Source of the DNA: Mangrovimonas aestuarii
Lineage (GTDB): Bacteria > Bacteroidota > Bacteroidia > Flavobacteriales > Flavobacteriaceae
Length of the DNA: 64,000 bases
Assembly: GCF_028767185.1 (NCBI RefSeq)
Contig: NZ_JARACK010000007.1
Location: 124,001 to 188,000, forward strand
Direction: 5' to 3'
Shown: piece after piece, positions 9,534-19,510 of the stretch
How the letters are laid out: each line of letters starts with the position of its first letter
Numbering within the stretch: the first letter of the stretch is position 1
The notes under the pieces: model-generated
Databases searched by the model: none
The model's input: only the letters and a program-made list of their open reading frames with translations
What the model was told of the DNA's origin: nothing
Made by a program: the position numbers and the translations under genes

Positions 9534-10393
9534 TATAATCTTATTTCGTAAAAATCCTGTAAATAAATGTTACATCCAAACTCTTCTTTCTGTTTTAGCA
9601 ACCCTGGGTTATAGCCTTTATCATTATTGTCTACAACTGTTCCCATTGAGAAAAATCGCTTACCTTCTTTTTCATATTTTTTTATTAGAGTAATAAACAA
9701 ATAATCCAAAGCCCTTACTAGTTCACCTTTATGAGTTGTAGCACCATACTGTGATTTCACAATAGTCTCATTTTCAAACACAGTGATACCTGCCAAAATC
9801 TCCCCATTCAAATAAATATTGAATTGTTTAATGTTCTCTGGAAAGCAAGTGGCTAAATGATTTATCTCTTCTTTTGTGTGTACTGGTTTTGCGCTATGTT
9901 TTTCCACCAAACGAGGCTGAAGTACCTTCTCCCAAAATACATCAAAATTCAATTCTTCCTTTATTTCAAAACCTAGAGAATCGGCTTTTCTATAATGTTT
10001 TAGTTTAGTTTTATGTAGCGATAGTGGTTGCGAATAGTCTATCGCAAGTACCTTATCTTTTCTATACAATCTAGCATTGTTTCTAAATAGCAGATAGTTC
10101 AACTCATTTGAAGGTTCATCGAAATAAATCTCTGGAATAGATTTTACAAACATTGATTTTATACCTTCTGACTTACAGTAATCAAGAATTGAGTGAAATA
10201 TTGCCTCAACCTTATAAAACCCAATCCCTTTTGGTAAAAGCACTCCCCCAAAAGTTAATCCCTGATGCGAATACAGTTTTTCTTCCAAAATATTGGCTGG
10301 GAACAACGCAATTAAACGGTCTCCTCTATAGACCATCAATGAAAAATCAACAAATCGATCCTTATGATACTCCATAAAATTGCGATAAAACAA
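9533..10393 (-). CDS. FemAB/GNAT-like acyl- or aminoacyltransferase, start codon uncertain
   Basis: The first usable codon in frame is the TTG at 10393, giving 286 residues. The frame stays open upstream to an in-frame stop at 10481-10483. The extra codons read like the family's normal beginning (RYSSEHQKAWDSFV then [12 protein letters not shown]). No ATG, GTG or TTG occurs in that upstream part, so translation may start at an ATT at 10472-10474. The body has the two-lobed FemAB/GNAT look, with [14 protein letters not shown] near residue 132 and [13 protein letters not shown] near 220. Members in polysaccharide loci are thought to transfer an acyl or aminoacyl group to an amino sugar. That fits the neighbouring aminotransferase but is inference. 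Confidence 0.7.
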   Translation of the reverse strand: MFYRNFMEYHKDRFVDFSLMVYRGDRLIALFPANILEEKLYSHQGLTFGGVLLPKGIGFYKVEAIFHSILDYCKSEGIKSMFVKSIPEIYFDEPSNELNYLLFRNNARLYRKDKVLAIDYSQPLSLHKTKLKHYRKADSLGFEIKEELNFDVFWEKVLQPRLVEKHSAKPVHTKEEINHLATCFPENIKQFNIYLNGEILAGITVFENETIVKSQYGATTHKGELVRALDYLFITLIKKYEKEGKRFFSMGTVVDNNDKGYNPGLLKQKEEFGCNIYLQDFYEIRL

Positions 10394-10509
10394 AAATGTG
10401 GCATTCTTAGCTTTATAAACAAAGCTGTCCCATGCCTTTTGGTGTTCCGAACTATACCTTATTACAGAAAAAATAACGTGTTAGTTTTTGATTGATTCTG
10501 CGGTAAAAA

Positions 10510-10517
10510 TAAAGTTA
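10510..10517 (-). promoter_or_regulatory. Candidate -7 element TAACTTTA for the minus-strand polysaccharide operon
   Basis: On the minus strand TAACTTTA matches TAnnTTTG at seven of eight positions, with a TTG 15 bases upstream (shorter than usual). It lies about 35 bases before the putative ATT start of the FemAB-like gene. That supports translation beginning upstream of the TTG at 10393. Confidence 0.35.
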
Positions 10518-10592
10518 ATATTTATTTTCGCCCAACATTAATTTTTTAAGTTCGACAAAAATTATTGCCTTTGCCATTAAACATTAAACAAA

Positions 10593-11906
10593 ATGAATAT
10601 CAATAAATTAATAGAGGCACTAAAGAAAAATATTTTCACAGTAGCTTTTTATATAATATTGGGCATTTTGGTAATCATTATAGGCCCTATATATGCCCCA
10701 GATAGTTTTGCTCATTTTAATATGTTAATCAATAGATCTGTTTTATATTCTATCTTTTTAAATATACCGCACTGGTTATTTGGAATAAAATTGGGCTACC
10801 CAATTCTCCTTGCTCAATTTGCGATTTATCTAATTAGTGTCAACATATTAATATCTACGTTATATAAATTCTTTAGATTGAGCAGAATTTCCCGGTACGC
10901 ACTACATATAGTATTCGCTTATTTAGCGATTTTCAGTTATAAAGTAATAAATCTCATTTTATCAGAATCTATTGCTTATGCAATACTTTTAATTATAATA
11001 TCATTAAGCATAAAATACTATAAAACTCCTAAAACTAAACACATTGCCCTATTGTTAGTTTTTAGTTTATTGTTGCTATTAACGCGAATACAATTTATAG
11101 TTGTTGTTCCATTTATTTGTTTTGCGTTGCTTTTCCGTTATAAAAACATACTAAAGTCATATTTAAACATATTTCTTGTCGCAGGGATACTGATCTCACC
11201 AATATTATCTAAGTTAATAGAGAAGCTATATTACAAATCTGTATTAAGAGAAAATATTGAGTATTCCATGAAATATGTGCACTTAATTAGTGCTCCTTTT
11301 TATGTCAGTGATAAGTCTGATGCCGAATTATTCGAGAACCATGAAGACAGGGCATATTTTGAAAGAACCAAACAATGGTTGGACAATAAAAATTTAAATT
11401 TGGATTATGGCAGCAATAATACCTATGATGAGTTTGATTACTATCAAGAAAACTTCACTAAAATATGCAATGCCACTATTCACGAAGCTAATATGGATTA
11501 TTATGAAGGACTGGGATTTTCATTTTTTGAACAGCATAGAAAAGTGAGTCAAATTACTAAAAACATATTTTATCCATTACTAAAAAAGAATTTTAATAAC
11601 TGGTTGAAATTAGTTCTTAAAGGCTTTAAAAAAGGACTGCATGGAAGCCAAGGCTTATTATTACTGGGAATGGTATTATTTGGATGCTCCATATTGTTTT
11701 TTAACCAAAAAAAAGAATTGGCACTACTTATATTTGGGTTAATTTCCCTTAAACTAATGTTACATTTTCTAATTGCAATTTCAGTACACAGCATACATCG
11801 TTATTTGTTTTATTTCGATTGGGTGATACCTCTGTTTTTGATTTTATTAATTGATAGTTTTGTATCTAATAAAGAACAAAATAAAATGCTAGTCCCACAT
11901 GCCTAA
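10593..11906 (+). CDS. Polytopic membrane protein of the polysaccharide locus (GT-C or polymerase-like)
   Basis: This 437-residue protein has roughly nine to ten hydrophobic segments, a short cytoplasmic N-terminus, and a soluble stretch at about 230-320. That layout is shared by GT-C glycosyltransferases and O-antigen polymerases (Wzy). An acidic APDSFAHF motif follows the first membrane segment, where GT-C enzymes often have their catalytic acidic residue. I cannot decide between a GT-C transferase and a polymerase. Its last eight bases overlap the start of the next glycosyltransferase gene, so the two are co-expressed. Confidence 0.55.
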   Translation: MNINKLIEALKKNIFTVAFYIILGILVIIIGPIYAPDSFAHFNMLINRSVLYSIFLNIPHWLFGIKLGYPILLAQFAIYLISVNILISTLYKFFRLSRISRYALHIVFAYLAIFSYKVINLILSESIAYAILLIIISLSIKYYKTPKTKHIALLLVFSLLLLLTRIQFIVVVPFICFALLFRYKNILKSYLNIFLVAGILISPILSKLIEKLYYKSVLRENIEYSMKYVHLISAPFYVSDKSDAELFENHEDRAYFERTKQWLDNKNLNLDYGSNNTYDEFDYYQENFTKICNATIHEANMDYYEGLGFSFFEQHRKVSQITKNIFYPLLKKNFNNWLKLVLKGFKKGLHGSQGLLLLGMVLFGCSILFFNQKKELALLIFGLISLKLMLHFLIAISVHSIHRYLFYFDWVIPLFLILLIDSFVSNKEQNKMLVPHA

Positions 11907-13071
11907 TTTTGTCGAACTGTCTATTGTAATGCCGTGCTTGAACGAAGCTGAAACCATTGCTACTTGTATAATAAAAGCAAAAACGTTTTTAGAAAACAAT
12001 CTAATTTCCGGAGAAATAATTATAGGAGATAATGGCAGTACAGATGGCTCTCAACAAATTGCACTTAATCTAGGCGCAGTAGTTGTTAATGTTGAAGAAA
12101 AAGGATACGGAAGTGCAACATTAGGGGCTATTCATAAAGCCAAAGGAAAATACATCATTACAGCAGATACTGATGATAGTCATGACTTAAAACATTTAAT
12201 GCCTTTTTTAGATAAATTAAGACAAGGCTACGATATGGTAATGGGAAACAGGTTTAAGGGGCAAAAGATACCCGGTGCCATGTCATTTTTACACAGACAT
12301 ATTGGTAACCCTATTTTGACAGGAATTGGCAATTTGTTTTTTAGAACAAATGTTGGAGATTTTCATTGTGGTTTAAGAGGTTTTACGAAAGCAGCTTTCA
12401 ATAAAATGGATTTACAAACAACAGGGATGGAATTTGCTTCAGAAATTGTTGTAAAAGCTTCTTTAAACAATCTACGTATTACAGAAGTCCCAACAACTGT
12501 ATTTCCTGCCGGACGTTCAAGAAAACCTCATTTACGTTCGTTTCCAGACGGATGGAGACATTTACGGTTCCTTTTACTCTATAGCCCTACATGGCTTTTC
12601 TTGGTTCCTGGCATTATTTTCATTGCTTTAGGACTGATTTTATCTTTAGCGCTAATATTATTTTCTCCTCTTACAGTAAACAACATTACGTTCGATATTC
12701 ATACCCTTTTATATACTTCCGCTAGTATATTGATTGGGTTCCAATTTTTCACTTTTTATGCCCTTACAAAAATTTACGCCATAGAACACGGCTTGTTTCC
12801 TTCAAGTAAAAGATATAAAAAGATATTCAACTACATCAACTTGGAAGTAGGCTTAATTACCGGAGGAATCTGTTTATTATTTGGAGCTATTTTAAGTTTC
12901 TACGGTTTATCTGTTTGGGCAAATTCTGACTTTAGCACATTAGACCCAGCAAAAACCTTACGACTGACAATACCTGCTGTATTCTCAATACTTTTGGGTA
13001 TGCAAATCGTTTTCTTTAGTTTATTCTTTAGTATCTTAGGATTGAAACAGAAAAAGACCGCCCTAATATAA
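11899..13071 (+). CDS. DPM1-like family 2 glycosyltransferase with C-terminal membrane domain
   Basis: This 390-residue protein starts with a GT2 domain: LSIVMPCLNEAET, DNGSTDG at 44-50, and the metal-binding TADTDD near 89-93. About four membrane helices follow, from residue 230 on. This is the build of polyprenyl-phosphate glucosyl- or mannosyltransferases (dolichol-phosphate-mannose synthase-like), which load a sugar onto undecaprenyl phosphate for use by GT-C enzymes in the periplasm. The overlap with the preceding polytopic protein suggests the pair works together: this protein makes the lipid-linked donor and the other uses it. Confidence 0.8.
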   Translation: MPNFVELSIVMPCLNEAETIATCIIKAKTFLENNLISGEIIIGDNGSTDGSQQIALNLGAVVVNVEEKGYGSATLGAIHKAKGKYIITADTDDSHDLKHLMPFLDKLRQGYDMVMGNRFKGQKIPGAMSFLHRHIGNPILTGIGNLFFRTNVGDFHCGLRGFTKAAFNKMDLQTTGMEFASEIVVKASLNNLRITEVPTTVFPAGRSRKPHLRSFPDGWRHLRFLLLYSPTWLFLVPGIIFIALGLILSLALILFSPLTVNNITFDIHTLLYTSASILIGFQFFTFYALTKIYAIEHGLFPSSKRYKKIFNYINLEVGLITGGICLLFGAILSFYGLSVWANSDFSTLDPAKTLRLTIPAVFSILLGMQIVFFSLFFSILGLKQKKTALI

Positions 13072-13156
13072 CATAATAGGAAATAATATTGTTGATATCA
13101 CTATCAGAAGAGCGAGAGCAATTAAACCACTTTGTGCTTCAAACAAAGGGATCTGC

Positions 13157-13393
13157 CTAACTCTTTTTCTTCAAAAACAAGTAGTACAAATTAATGCATA
13201 GAATGGCTCCATTGGTAATGATAATGGGCCATGAAACAGGAGTTAAAACTAGACCATATACTACGAAGAACAAACAGCCTACGGAATTAATGAAACGAAG
13301 CTTGGCAACGTCTTTCATCAAAAATGATGTTAAAACCGTTGCCATAGCTGCGTAACCAATCCATTCTGTATATGGTATTCCTAGGAAATCCAT
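13157..13393 (-). CDS. Small YgjV-like inner-membrane protein
   Basis: This 78-residue protein has three hydrophobic segments (about 10-25, 30-48, 52-72) and ends KKKS. WIGYAAMATVLTSFLMKD and LRFINSVGCLFFVVYG match the small YgjV-like membrane family that is common in Flavobacteria. It starts three bases after the typA stop on the same strand, so it is probably the distal gene of a typA transcript. Its function is not known. Automated annotations sometimes attach an unrelated enzyme name to this family, which the sequence does not support. Confidence 0.6.
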   Translation of the reverse strand: MDFLGIPYTEWIGYAAMATVLTSFLMKDVAKLRFINSVGCLFFVVYGLVLTPVSWPIIITNGAILCINLYYLFLKKKS

Positions 13394-13396
13394 GTA

Positions 13397-15196
13397 TTAG
13401 ATGGATTTTGCCCTTTTTCTATCGACTTCCTTAAGTAAAATTTTTCTTAAGCGTAGATGATTTGGAGTTACCTCTACGTATTCGTCTTTTTGTATATATT
13501 CTAAAGCTTCTTCTAAAGAGAATTTAATTGCAGGTACAATTTTAGCCTTATCATCAGCTCCAGAAGAACGTACATTACTCAATTTCTTGGTCTTAGTTAC
13601 GTTCACCACCATATCATCTCCTCTAGAGTTCTCCCCAATTACCTGCCCTTCGTAAATATCTTCTCCCGGATCAACAAAGAATTTTCCACGCTCTTGTAAC
13701 TTATCAATAGAATAAGGTATTGCAGAACCATTTTCCATAGAAACTAACGACCCATTTTGACGCTCTGGAATACCTCCTTTTAACGGTTGATACTCCTTAA
13801 ATCGGTGCGCCATGATAGCCTCTCCAGCAGTAGCTGTCAACAATTGGTTTCTCAATCCAATAATTCCACGAGAAGGTACAATAAACTCACATACCATACG
13901 GTCTCCTTTGGTTTCCATACTTAAAAGCTCCCCTTTTCTCATGGTTACCATCTCAACAGCTTTACCCGATACTTCTTCTGGCAGGTCAATAGTCATTTCT
14001 TCAACTGGCTCACATTTCACACCATCAATTTCCTTAATGATTACCTGTGGCTGACCAATTTGAAGCTCGTATCCTTCACGACGCATAGTCTCAATTAATA
14101 CAGATAAATGCAGTACTCCACGACCAAACACCATAAACTTATCGGCACTATCAGTTTCCTCTACACGTAATGCCAAGTTCTTTTCAAGCTCCTTGGTTAA
14201 ACGCTCTTTAATATGACGAGAAGTTACAAACTTACCATCCTTACCAAAGAAAGGTGAATCGTTAATAGTAAACAACATACTCATTGTAGGCTCATCAATA
14301 GCAATGGTTTTCAATGCTTCTGGGTTTTCAAAATCGGCAATAGTATCACCAATTTCAAATCCTTCAAGACCTACAACCGCACAAATATCTCCTGCATTCA
14401 CTTCATCAACCTTCATACGGCCTAATCCGTCAAAAATGTGAAGTTCTTTTATTTTTGACTTAACAATACTTCCATCACGCTTTACCAACGATGCTTGCAT
14501 ACCAGCCTTTAACGATCCTCGTTGTAGACGTCCTATAGCGATACGACCAGTAAACGAAGAATAGTCTAAAGAAGTAATAAGCATTTGCGGCGTACCTTCT
14601 TCCACTTTTGGTGATGGGATATGTTCTACCACCATATCCAATAATGGTTCAATATTATCCGTTTGGTTTTTCCAGTCTGTACTCATCCAGTTGTTCTTCG
14701 CAGAACCGTAAACTGTTGGGAAATCCAACTGCCACTCCTCAGCTCCCAATTCGAACATCAAATCAAAAACAGATTCATGAACTTCATCTGGAGTACAGTT
14801 TTCCTTATCTACTTTGTTTACAACCACACAAGGCTTAAGCCCTAAGCTAATCGCCTTTTGGAGTACGAAACGCGTTTGTGGCATAGGCCCTTCAAAAGCA
14901 TCTACAAGCAACAAAACACCATCGGCCATGTTTAAAACACGCTCTACTTCACCACCAAAATCGGCGTGGCCTGGAGTATCGATAATATTAATTTTGGTCC
15001 CTTTATAAGTAACCGATACGTTTTTAGAGGTAATGGTGATACCGCGCTCACGCTCTAAATCGTTGTTGTCCAGGATTAAATCCCCAGTATTTTCGTTTTC
15101 ACGAAATAGTTGACAATGGTACATGATTTTATCAACCAAAGTGGTTTTACCATGGTCTACGTGTGCAATAATTGCAATGTTTTTCATATTCGCCAT
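13397..15196 (-). CDS. typA: Ribosome-binding translational GTPase TypA/BipA
   Basis: The 599 residues match the usual length of BipA. The N-terminus holds the G1 loop AHVDHGKTT (11-19), then the G2 region RERGITI, DTPGH for G3 and NKVDK for G4. Domain II, a domain V-like part and the BipA-specific C-terminal domain with [11 protein letters not shown] follow. TypA is an EF-G-like GTPase that binds 70S ribosomes and assists ribosome assembly and stress adaptation. It is the first gene of a two-gene minus-strand unit. Confidence 0.97.
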   Translation of the reverse strand: MANMKNIAIIAHVDHGKTTLVDKIMYHCQLFRENENTGDLILDNNDLERERGITITSKNVSVTYKGTKINIIDTPGHADFGGEVERVLNMADGVLLLVDAFEGPMPQTRFVLQKAISLGLKPCVVVNKVDKENCTPDEVHESVFDLMFELGAEEWQLDFPTVYGSAKNNWMSTDWKNQTDNIEPLLDMVVEHIPSPKVEEGTPQMLITSLDYSSFTGRIAIGRLQRGSLKAGMQASLVKRDGSIVKSKIKELHIFDGLGRMKVDEVNAGDICAVVGLEGFEIGDTIADFENPEALKTIAIDEPTMSMLFTINDSPFFGKDGKFVTSRHIKERLTKELEKNLALRVEETDSADKFMVFGRGVLHLSVLIETMRREGYELQIGQPQVIIKEIDGVKCEPVEEMTIDLPEEVSGKAVEMVTMRKGELLSMETKGDRMVCEFIVPSRGIIGLRNQLLTATAGEAIMAHRFKEYQPLKGGIPERQNGSLVSMENGSAIPYSIDKLQERGKFFVDPGEDIYEGQVIGENSRGDDMVVNVTKTKKLSNVRSSGADDKAKIVPAIKFSLEEALEYIQKDEYVEVTPNHLRLRKILLKEVDRKRAKSI

Positions 15197-15220
15197 AATA
15201 CGCGCCTTATTTTAAGCGTG

Positions 15221-15228
15221 CAAAGGTA
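15221..15228 (-). promoter_or_regulatory. -7 element TACCTTTG of the typA promoter
   Basis: The plus strand reads CAAAGGTA, which is TACCTTTG on the minus strand, a perfect TAnnTTTG match 24 bases before the typA start. No TTG at the ideal distance is seen. Confidence 0.45.
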
Positions 15229-15325
15229 CGTTATTATTTTGACAATTAGATAATTATAACATACATTTAAAACTCACACACTATCAAAGCTTTAATTACG
15301 TTATTATGTGTTAAACCCAACCAAA

Positions 15326-15676
15326 ATGTCACCTTTAAACCCTTTGTTAAGGATTGTTCCTTATCTCTATTTTATTGCTCTAACATTCGTTTGGTACATA
15401 GCCCTTAATAAGATTATCGGTACATGGGCTTTTTTGGTATTTCTATTAGATATTCCTTTTATATTGCAAATAGTAAGCCCTAACAGCAACAAAAATTTTG
15501 GATTGGGAATCACTTTCGTTTGTTTGTCCTGTTACCTGATATTCATGTTTTTCTTTTCTAAACTAGGTTTTATGTCATTGACACCCATATTGGAAAAAGT
15601 GTTTTTAAATAGTGGTGCCTTATTAATTTTAAATTTGATAATGGCGCTCTGGATAATGCGCAATAGCATGAAATAG
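15326..15676 (+). CDS. Hypothetical small membrane protein
   Basis: This frame can start at GTG 15308, but the ATG at 15326 is a better start and gives 116 residues. Four hydrophobic segments (about 8-25, 32-48, 58-78, 92-110) fill the protein, which ends in MRNSMK. No conserved family motif was recognised. The gene lies alone between divergent typA and kdsA, 109 bases ahead of the kdsA promoter. The composition is typical of the window, so it is probably a real but uncharacterised integral membrane protein. Confidence 0.55.
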   Translation: MSPLNPLLRIVPYLYFIALTFVWYIALNKIIGTWAFLVFLLDIPFILQIVSPNSNKNFGLGITFVCLSCYLIFMFFFSKLGFMSLTPILEKVFLNSGALLILNLIMALWIMRNSMK

Positions 15677-15780
15677 CTACACCATTACCCTCAATGAAAT
15701 ATCCTTAACGCTTAAGAGCTTAATTATTTCTGTGGTATAACAATAAAACCGTACAGATGAAAAGTAGCTATTAATTTGCG

Positions 15781-15788
15781 TAACTTTG
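15781..15788 (+). promoter_or_regulatory. -7 element TAACTTTG of the kdsA promoter
   Basis: TAACTTTG is a perfect TAnnTTTG match 22 bases before the kdsA ATG. It includes a TTG that could be mistaken for an upstream start codon, and so argues for the ATG at 15810. Confidence 0.5.
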
Positions 15789-15809
15789 CGCTTTAAATTA
15801 TTTAAACCC

Positions 15810-16628
15810 ATGAATCTTAGTAACGTTCCTAAGCTTAAACATACTAATTCCAACAACTTCTTTTTATTGGCCGGTCCTTGTGCGATTGAAGGTGAAGACA
15901 TGGCCATGCGCATTGCCGAAAAAGTTATTGGTATCACTGATAAGCTTCAAATCCCTTATGTTTTTAAAGGAAGCTTTAAAAAAGCCAATCGAAGCCGCAT
16001 TGATAGCTTCACTGGAATTGGTGATGAGAAAGCCCTTAAAATATTGCGAAAAGTTTCTGAAACATTCGACATACCAACCGTAACCGATATTCACGAAGTA
16101 AGTGATGCTACTATGGCTGCCGAGTATGTAGATGTACTTCAAATCCCTGCGTTCTTGGTACGTCAAACTGATTTAGTTGTGGCTGCTGCCGAAACCGGAA
16201 AGGTCGTAAACCTGAAAAAAGGACAGTTTATGAGTCCTGAAAGTATGAAGCATGCCGTACAAAAAGTAAAGGATTCCAATAATGAAATGGCTTGGATTAC
16301 CGACCGCGGAACCATGTTTGGTTATCAGGACATGATTGTAGACTTTAGAGGCATTCCAACCATGAGAGAGTTTGCCCCAACAGTATTAGATGTTACCCAT
16401 TCTCTGCAACAGCCTAACCAAACAAGCGGTGTTACTGGAGGTCGCCCAGACATGATTGAAACTATTGCCCGCGCCGGTGTGGTTAATAATGTAGACGGTT
16501 TGTTTATGGAAACTCATTTTGATCCTGCAAACGCCAAAAGTGACGGTGCCAACATGCTACACCTAGACCATTTGGAAGGTCTTCTAGCAAACCTTGTCGC
16601 TATCAGACAAACAATAAATAAACTATAA
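15810..16628 (+). CDS. kdsA: 3-deoxy-8-phosphooctulonate synthase KdsA
   Basis: The 272 residues contain LLAGPCAIEGEDMA, KGSFKKANRSR, VDVLQIPAFLVRQTDL, KKGQFMSPE, and the late DGLFMETHFDP. All are hallmarks of KDO-8-phosphate synthase. The enzyme condenses phosphoenolpyruvate with arabinose-5-phosphate in the cytoplasm, an early step to the KDO sugar of lipopolysaccharide, so the organism has a Gram-negative outer membrane. A TTG at 15786 is in frame but falls inside the -7 promoter box, so the ATG at 15810 is the start. The gene appears monocistronic, with its own promoter and a downstream hairpin. Confidence 0.96.
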   Translation: MNLSNVPKLKHTNSNNFFLLAGPCAIEGEDMAMRIAEKVIGITDKLQIPYVFKGSFKKANRSRIDSFTGIGDEKALKILRKVSETFDIPTVTDIHEVSDATMAAEYVDVLQIPAFLVRQTDLVVAAAETGKVVNLKKGQFMSPESMKHAVQKVKDSNNEMAWITDRGTMFGYQDMIVDFRGIPTMREFAPTVLDVTHSLQQPNQTSGVTGGRPDMIETIARAGVVNNVDGLFMETHFDPANAKSDGANMLHLDHLEGLLANLVAIRQTINKL

Positions 16629-16673
16629 TTTATCCCTATATTTTCTTTAGGAGAAGTATTAAAAAAACATTTA

Positions 16674-16703
16674 AATGCCGCACTATAATGTGTGGCGTTT
16701 TTG
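16674..16703 (+). terminator. Rho-independent terminator after kdsA
   Basis: AATGCCGCAC and GTGTGGCGTT pair (with two G-U pairs) around the loop TATAAT. A short T-rich tail follows, 45 bases after the kdsA stop. Confidence 0.55.
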
Positions 16704-16901
16704 TATTAAAAAGGGAATGATATATAGCTATAGAATTTTTACTTTTAATTTCAGGGATGCTCAGATAAGACTTTTCACAATTGTTTTACAATGTTTATTG
16801 AAACTACACTCCCTCTCTCCTTTTCCCCACAGATGGCCATTTCCAAAACCAACAATATTGCCTATCTTTATGATAACCAGTTGGATTAAAATTCACTATT
16901 C

Positions 16902-17330
16902 ATGAAAAAATCATACATTCTATCCTTTATTTTCTCAAGTACAATTTTCTTAACATCTTGTAATTCCGCTAAAAAAGTCCCAGAAAACAAACTCAGTGAT
17001 GTTACCTGGCAATTGGAATACATTACTGGCCCTCGAATAGCCTTTGATGGATTATATCCGGAAGCTAAGCCCGAGATAAAATTCAATTTCAAGGAAGAAA
17101 CTCTCAACGGAAACACCAGCTGCAACCCATTTAGAACCTCTTTTAAAATAACACCTGATAGCCTTACCATATCTGAAACTGGAGCTATGACCATGCGGTT
17201 CTGCCCTGGGGGCGGTGAAGAAACCTTTCTAAAAACACTTTACAAAATAAATAGTTACCGTTTTGATGGTGATGGCAAACTTATTTTAATGATGGACGAT
17301 CTTGAAGCCATGAAGTTTCATAAAAAATAA
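16902..17330 (+). CDS. META/HslJ-like domain lipoprotein
   Basis: The 142 residues start with a lipoprotein signal ending LTSC (Cys21), so the protein should be anchored to a membrane as a lipoprotein. The remainder has WQLEYITG, GNTSCNPFRTS and MTMRFCPGGGEETFL, the conserved pattern of the META (HslJ-like) domain. The domain's biochemical role is unclear; E. coli HslJ is linked to novobiocin resistance. A second META lipoprotein starts six bases downstream, so the two form an operon and may have arisen by duplication. Confidence 0.8.
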   Translation: MKKSYILSFIFSSTIFLTSCNSAKKVPENKLSDVTWQLEYITGPRIAFDGLYPEAKPEIKFNFKEETLNGNTSCNPFRTSFKITPDSLTISETGAMTMRFCPGGGEETFLKTLYKINSYRFDGDGKLILMMDDLEAMKFHKK

Positions 17331-17336
17331 CAACAA

Positions 17337-18131
17337 ATGAAACAGTTAATTCCAGTTATAGCGTTTATAATTCTTTTAATGGCATCGGCTTGTCAGAATA
17401 AAAGCAAATCCAATTCCCAACAAAAAACTATGGAAAATGAAAAAGTTGAAACCCTCACCTTAAATAAAGAAAATATTTTCTTCAAGGGTTTAGGTACCGA
17501 ACCCTTTTGGAATATACAAATGGATAGCAATATCATCTATTTTACTTCCATGATAGAAGGATTGGAAGAATTATCTGCCCCCTTGTCAAAACCCATTCAT
17601 GTGGCAGATGCTAACATTAAACAATACCGAGCATCAACAAAATCTGGTGAAATCCAATTAGAAATCGCTCATGGTTCCTGCTCCGACAACATGTCTGATA
17701 CAGAATACACTTATATCATTAAGGTTAAAATAAGAAAGGGAACCGATAAAGAGTTCTCTACATTAAGCGGTTGCGGTAATTACATTACAGATTTCAGACT
17801 CACCGCTATTTGGGTATTAGATTCCCTTTATGGCCGATTGGTTTCTATAACTGATTTCGATAAAGAATTTCCAAGAATGGAAATCAACAGTAAAACAAAC
17901 ACTTTTAGTGGTCATGCAGGTTGCAATGCCATGAATGGCAAACTTTTCTTTGAGAACAACTTACTTCGGTTTACCGATATAGCCACTACTCGCAAAATGT
18001 GCAGACCTACTAACAAAGAGGTCGAATTCCTGAAAGCGTTGAGAAGTTCCATTAATTATAAAATAGAAAACAATCGTTTGACGCTATCCAATCCTAACGG
18101 AACTACTGCTGTGTTTAAAAAAACGGATTAA
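17337..18131 (+). CDS. Lipoprotein with COG3650-like and META domains
   Basis: This 264-residue protein has a lipobox MASAC (Cys19). The N-terminal half contains FKGLGTEPFWNIQM and GSCSDNMSDTEYTY, and ends near SGCGNY. That pattern is found in COG3650-type periplasmic proteins that often accompany META domains. The C-terminal half (about 155-262) is a META domain, with FSGHAGCNAMNG and IATTRKMCRP. It sits directly behind another META lipoprotein and is probably co-transcribed. Both are likely periplasm-facing. No catalytic residues can be pointed out and the function is unknown. Confidence 0.75.
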   Translation: MKQLIPVIAFIILLMASACQNKSKSNSQQKTMENEKVETLTLNKENIFFKGLGTEPFWNIQMDSNIIYFTSMIEGLEELSAPLSKPIHVADANIKQYRASTKSGEIQLEIAHGSCSDNMSDTEYTYIIKVKIRKGTDKEFSTLSGCGNYITDFRLTAIWVLDSLYGRLVSITDFDKEFPRMEINSKTNTFSGHAGCNAMNGKLFFENNLLRFTDIATTRKMCRPTNKEVEFLKALRSSINYKIENNRLTLSNPNGTTAVFKKTD

Positions 18132-18196
18132 ATGAATAGTAATATATTGTCATCATACATAATGCAGACATAGGATGACAATCTTCAATCAAAAAA

Positions 18197-19399
18197 TCAT
18201 TTTCCGTCTACGTAATCCTGTAAATAGGCATAGCGAGGTGTAAGCTTTCCGTTTTCGGTCATTTTTGCACGGGCTAGAACTCCGTCTTTGTCACCATTGA
18301 AAAACGCAGGCAATACATGGTTTAAGAACAATTCTCCAAAACCTTCACTGGCATCTTTTGGTAGTTCGCAAGGTAAATTATCCACCGCCATAACTACAAT
18401 GGTATTATCATCCTTAAAATCAACTTCTGCTTCTGTTTGTGGATTATAGCCATAAATAGGATCAGCAATGGTTGAAGGACGAATAGTGCTTGCTACTGGA
18501 CCATCGATATCACAACTTACATCTGCCACAACTTTTATTTTGAAGTCAGGATGCTTGGCATCTTCTCTTGTATACAAAAAAGGTGCCCCATCGCCGAAAA
18601 AGTGACCCGCTATAAAGTAATCGGTTACTTTGGCAAAACGCATAAAGTCCGAAACGTATTCTTCCGGGTGGTTATAAAAATCATGACGATTTAAAATTCT
18701 ACCATCTTTACGTTTATTATAATCCAACACATCAATTAGGCAGTAAACAGGCCCATCAAAAGTATTGTTCAAGTAATTTTCCACATTAACCTGTGTAATA
18801 TTCATGGCATCCAACATTTCCTGAGCACCATGGGCAACCTTACCACTCCCTGAGAGTAATATTTTTATGTTTGGCAATTTAAAACCATTCAGCTGTTCGA
18901 TCAAAGCCTGTTGATCTGCCAAAGTTTCTGCCTTAGGTAAATTCCAAGTATCGTGTTTCAATCCCCAAGCCCTGAATCCGTTATACGCACCAACAATTCC
19001 GGCATAACGCCCAAAACCAATTAACCGGTTATTGTCGGCACTCACTATGGTTTCGTGATCGTACAGTTCAATATTCTTTTCCAAAACAGCCTGTAACAAG
19101 CCACGGTTATAAGGCTGTTTTTTTATGGTATGGCTGAAGAAAAAATACTTTTTATTGGGTATCAGCTCAGAGATTGGCACTTCTTTCACTCCCAACATAA
19201 CGTCACAACCGCTCACATCGCTGGTCACCTCAAAACCTGCATCTCTATATGCTTCATCATCAAACACTCTTATATCCGAGGACTCTACTTTAAAATTGGC
19301 TTGCGGAAACATAGCTCTGGCTTCATGTAATTTTTCAGGTGAAAACACTACACGTCTGTCTGGCGGGTTTTTACGTTCTTTAATAATAGCGAATGTCAT
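18197..19399 (-). CDS. Saccharopine/alanine dehydrogenase-family NAD(P)-dependent oxidoreductase
   Basis: The 400 residues begin IIKERKNPPDRRVVFSPE, the KE-x-K-x-x-E-x-R-V N-terminal pattern of the alanine dehydrogenase / transhydrogenase / Lys1 superfamily. GFGRYAGIVGAYNGFRAWG (about 126-145) and a nucleotide-binding ILLSGSGKVAHGA follow. CDIDGPVASTIRPSTI points to the saccharopine-dehydrogenase (lysine-forming) type rather than alanine dehydrogenase. The physiological substrate in Bacteroidota is not settled, so only the family is called. The gene stands alone between a convergent META operon and tmRNA. Confidence 0.7.
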   Translation of the reverse strand: MTFAIIKERKNPPDRRVVFSPEKLHEARAMFPQANFKVESSDIRVFDDEAYRDAGFEVTSDVSGCDVMLGVKEVPISELIPNKKYFFFSHTIKKQPYNRGLLQAVLEKNIELYDHETIVSADNNRLIGFGRYAGIVGAYNGFRAWGLKHDTWNLPKAETLADQQALIEQLNGFKLPNIKILLSGSGKVAHGAQEMLDAMNITQVNVENYLNNTFDGPVYCLIDVLDYNKRKDGRILNRHDFYNHPEEYVSDFMRFAKVTDYFIAGHFFGDGAPFLYTREDAKHPDFKIKVVADVSCDIDGPVASTIRPSTIADPIYGYNPQTEAEVDFKDDNTIVVMAVDNLPCELPKDASEGFGELFLNHVLPAFFNGDKDGVLARAKMTENGKLTPRYAYLQDYVDGK

Positions 19400-19510
19400 A
19401 GTTTTGTTTTTTTAGTTTTCCTGCCATGTTTTATACAACATCTACAACAATCAAAATCCGACAACTGACAAAGGAAACTTGGTATAAAATTTGCACGAAA
19501 ATAAAAGGAA

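Noticed and set aside
16675-16905. 76-residue frame between kdsA and the first META gene
   Set aside because: It covers the kdsA terminator hairpin and has no recognisable feature.
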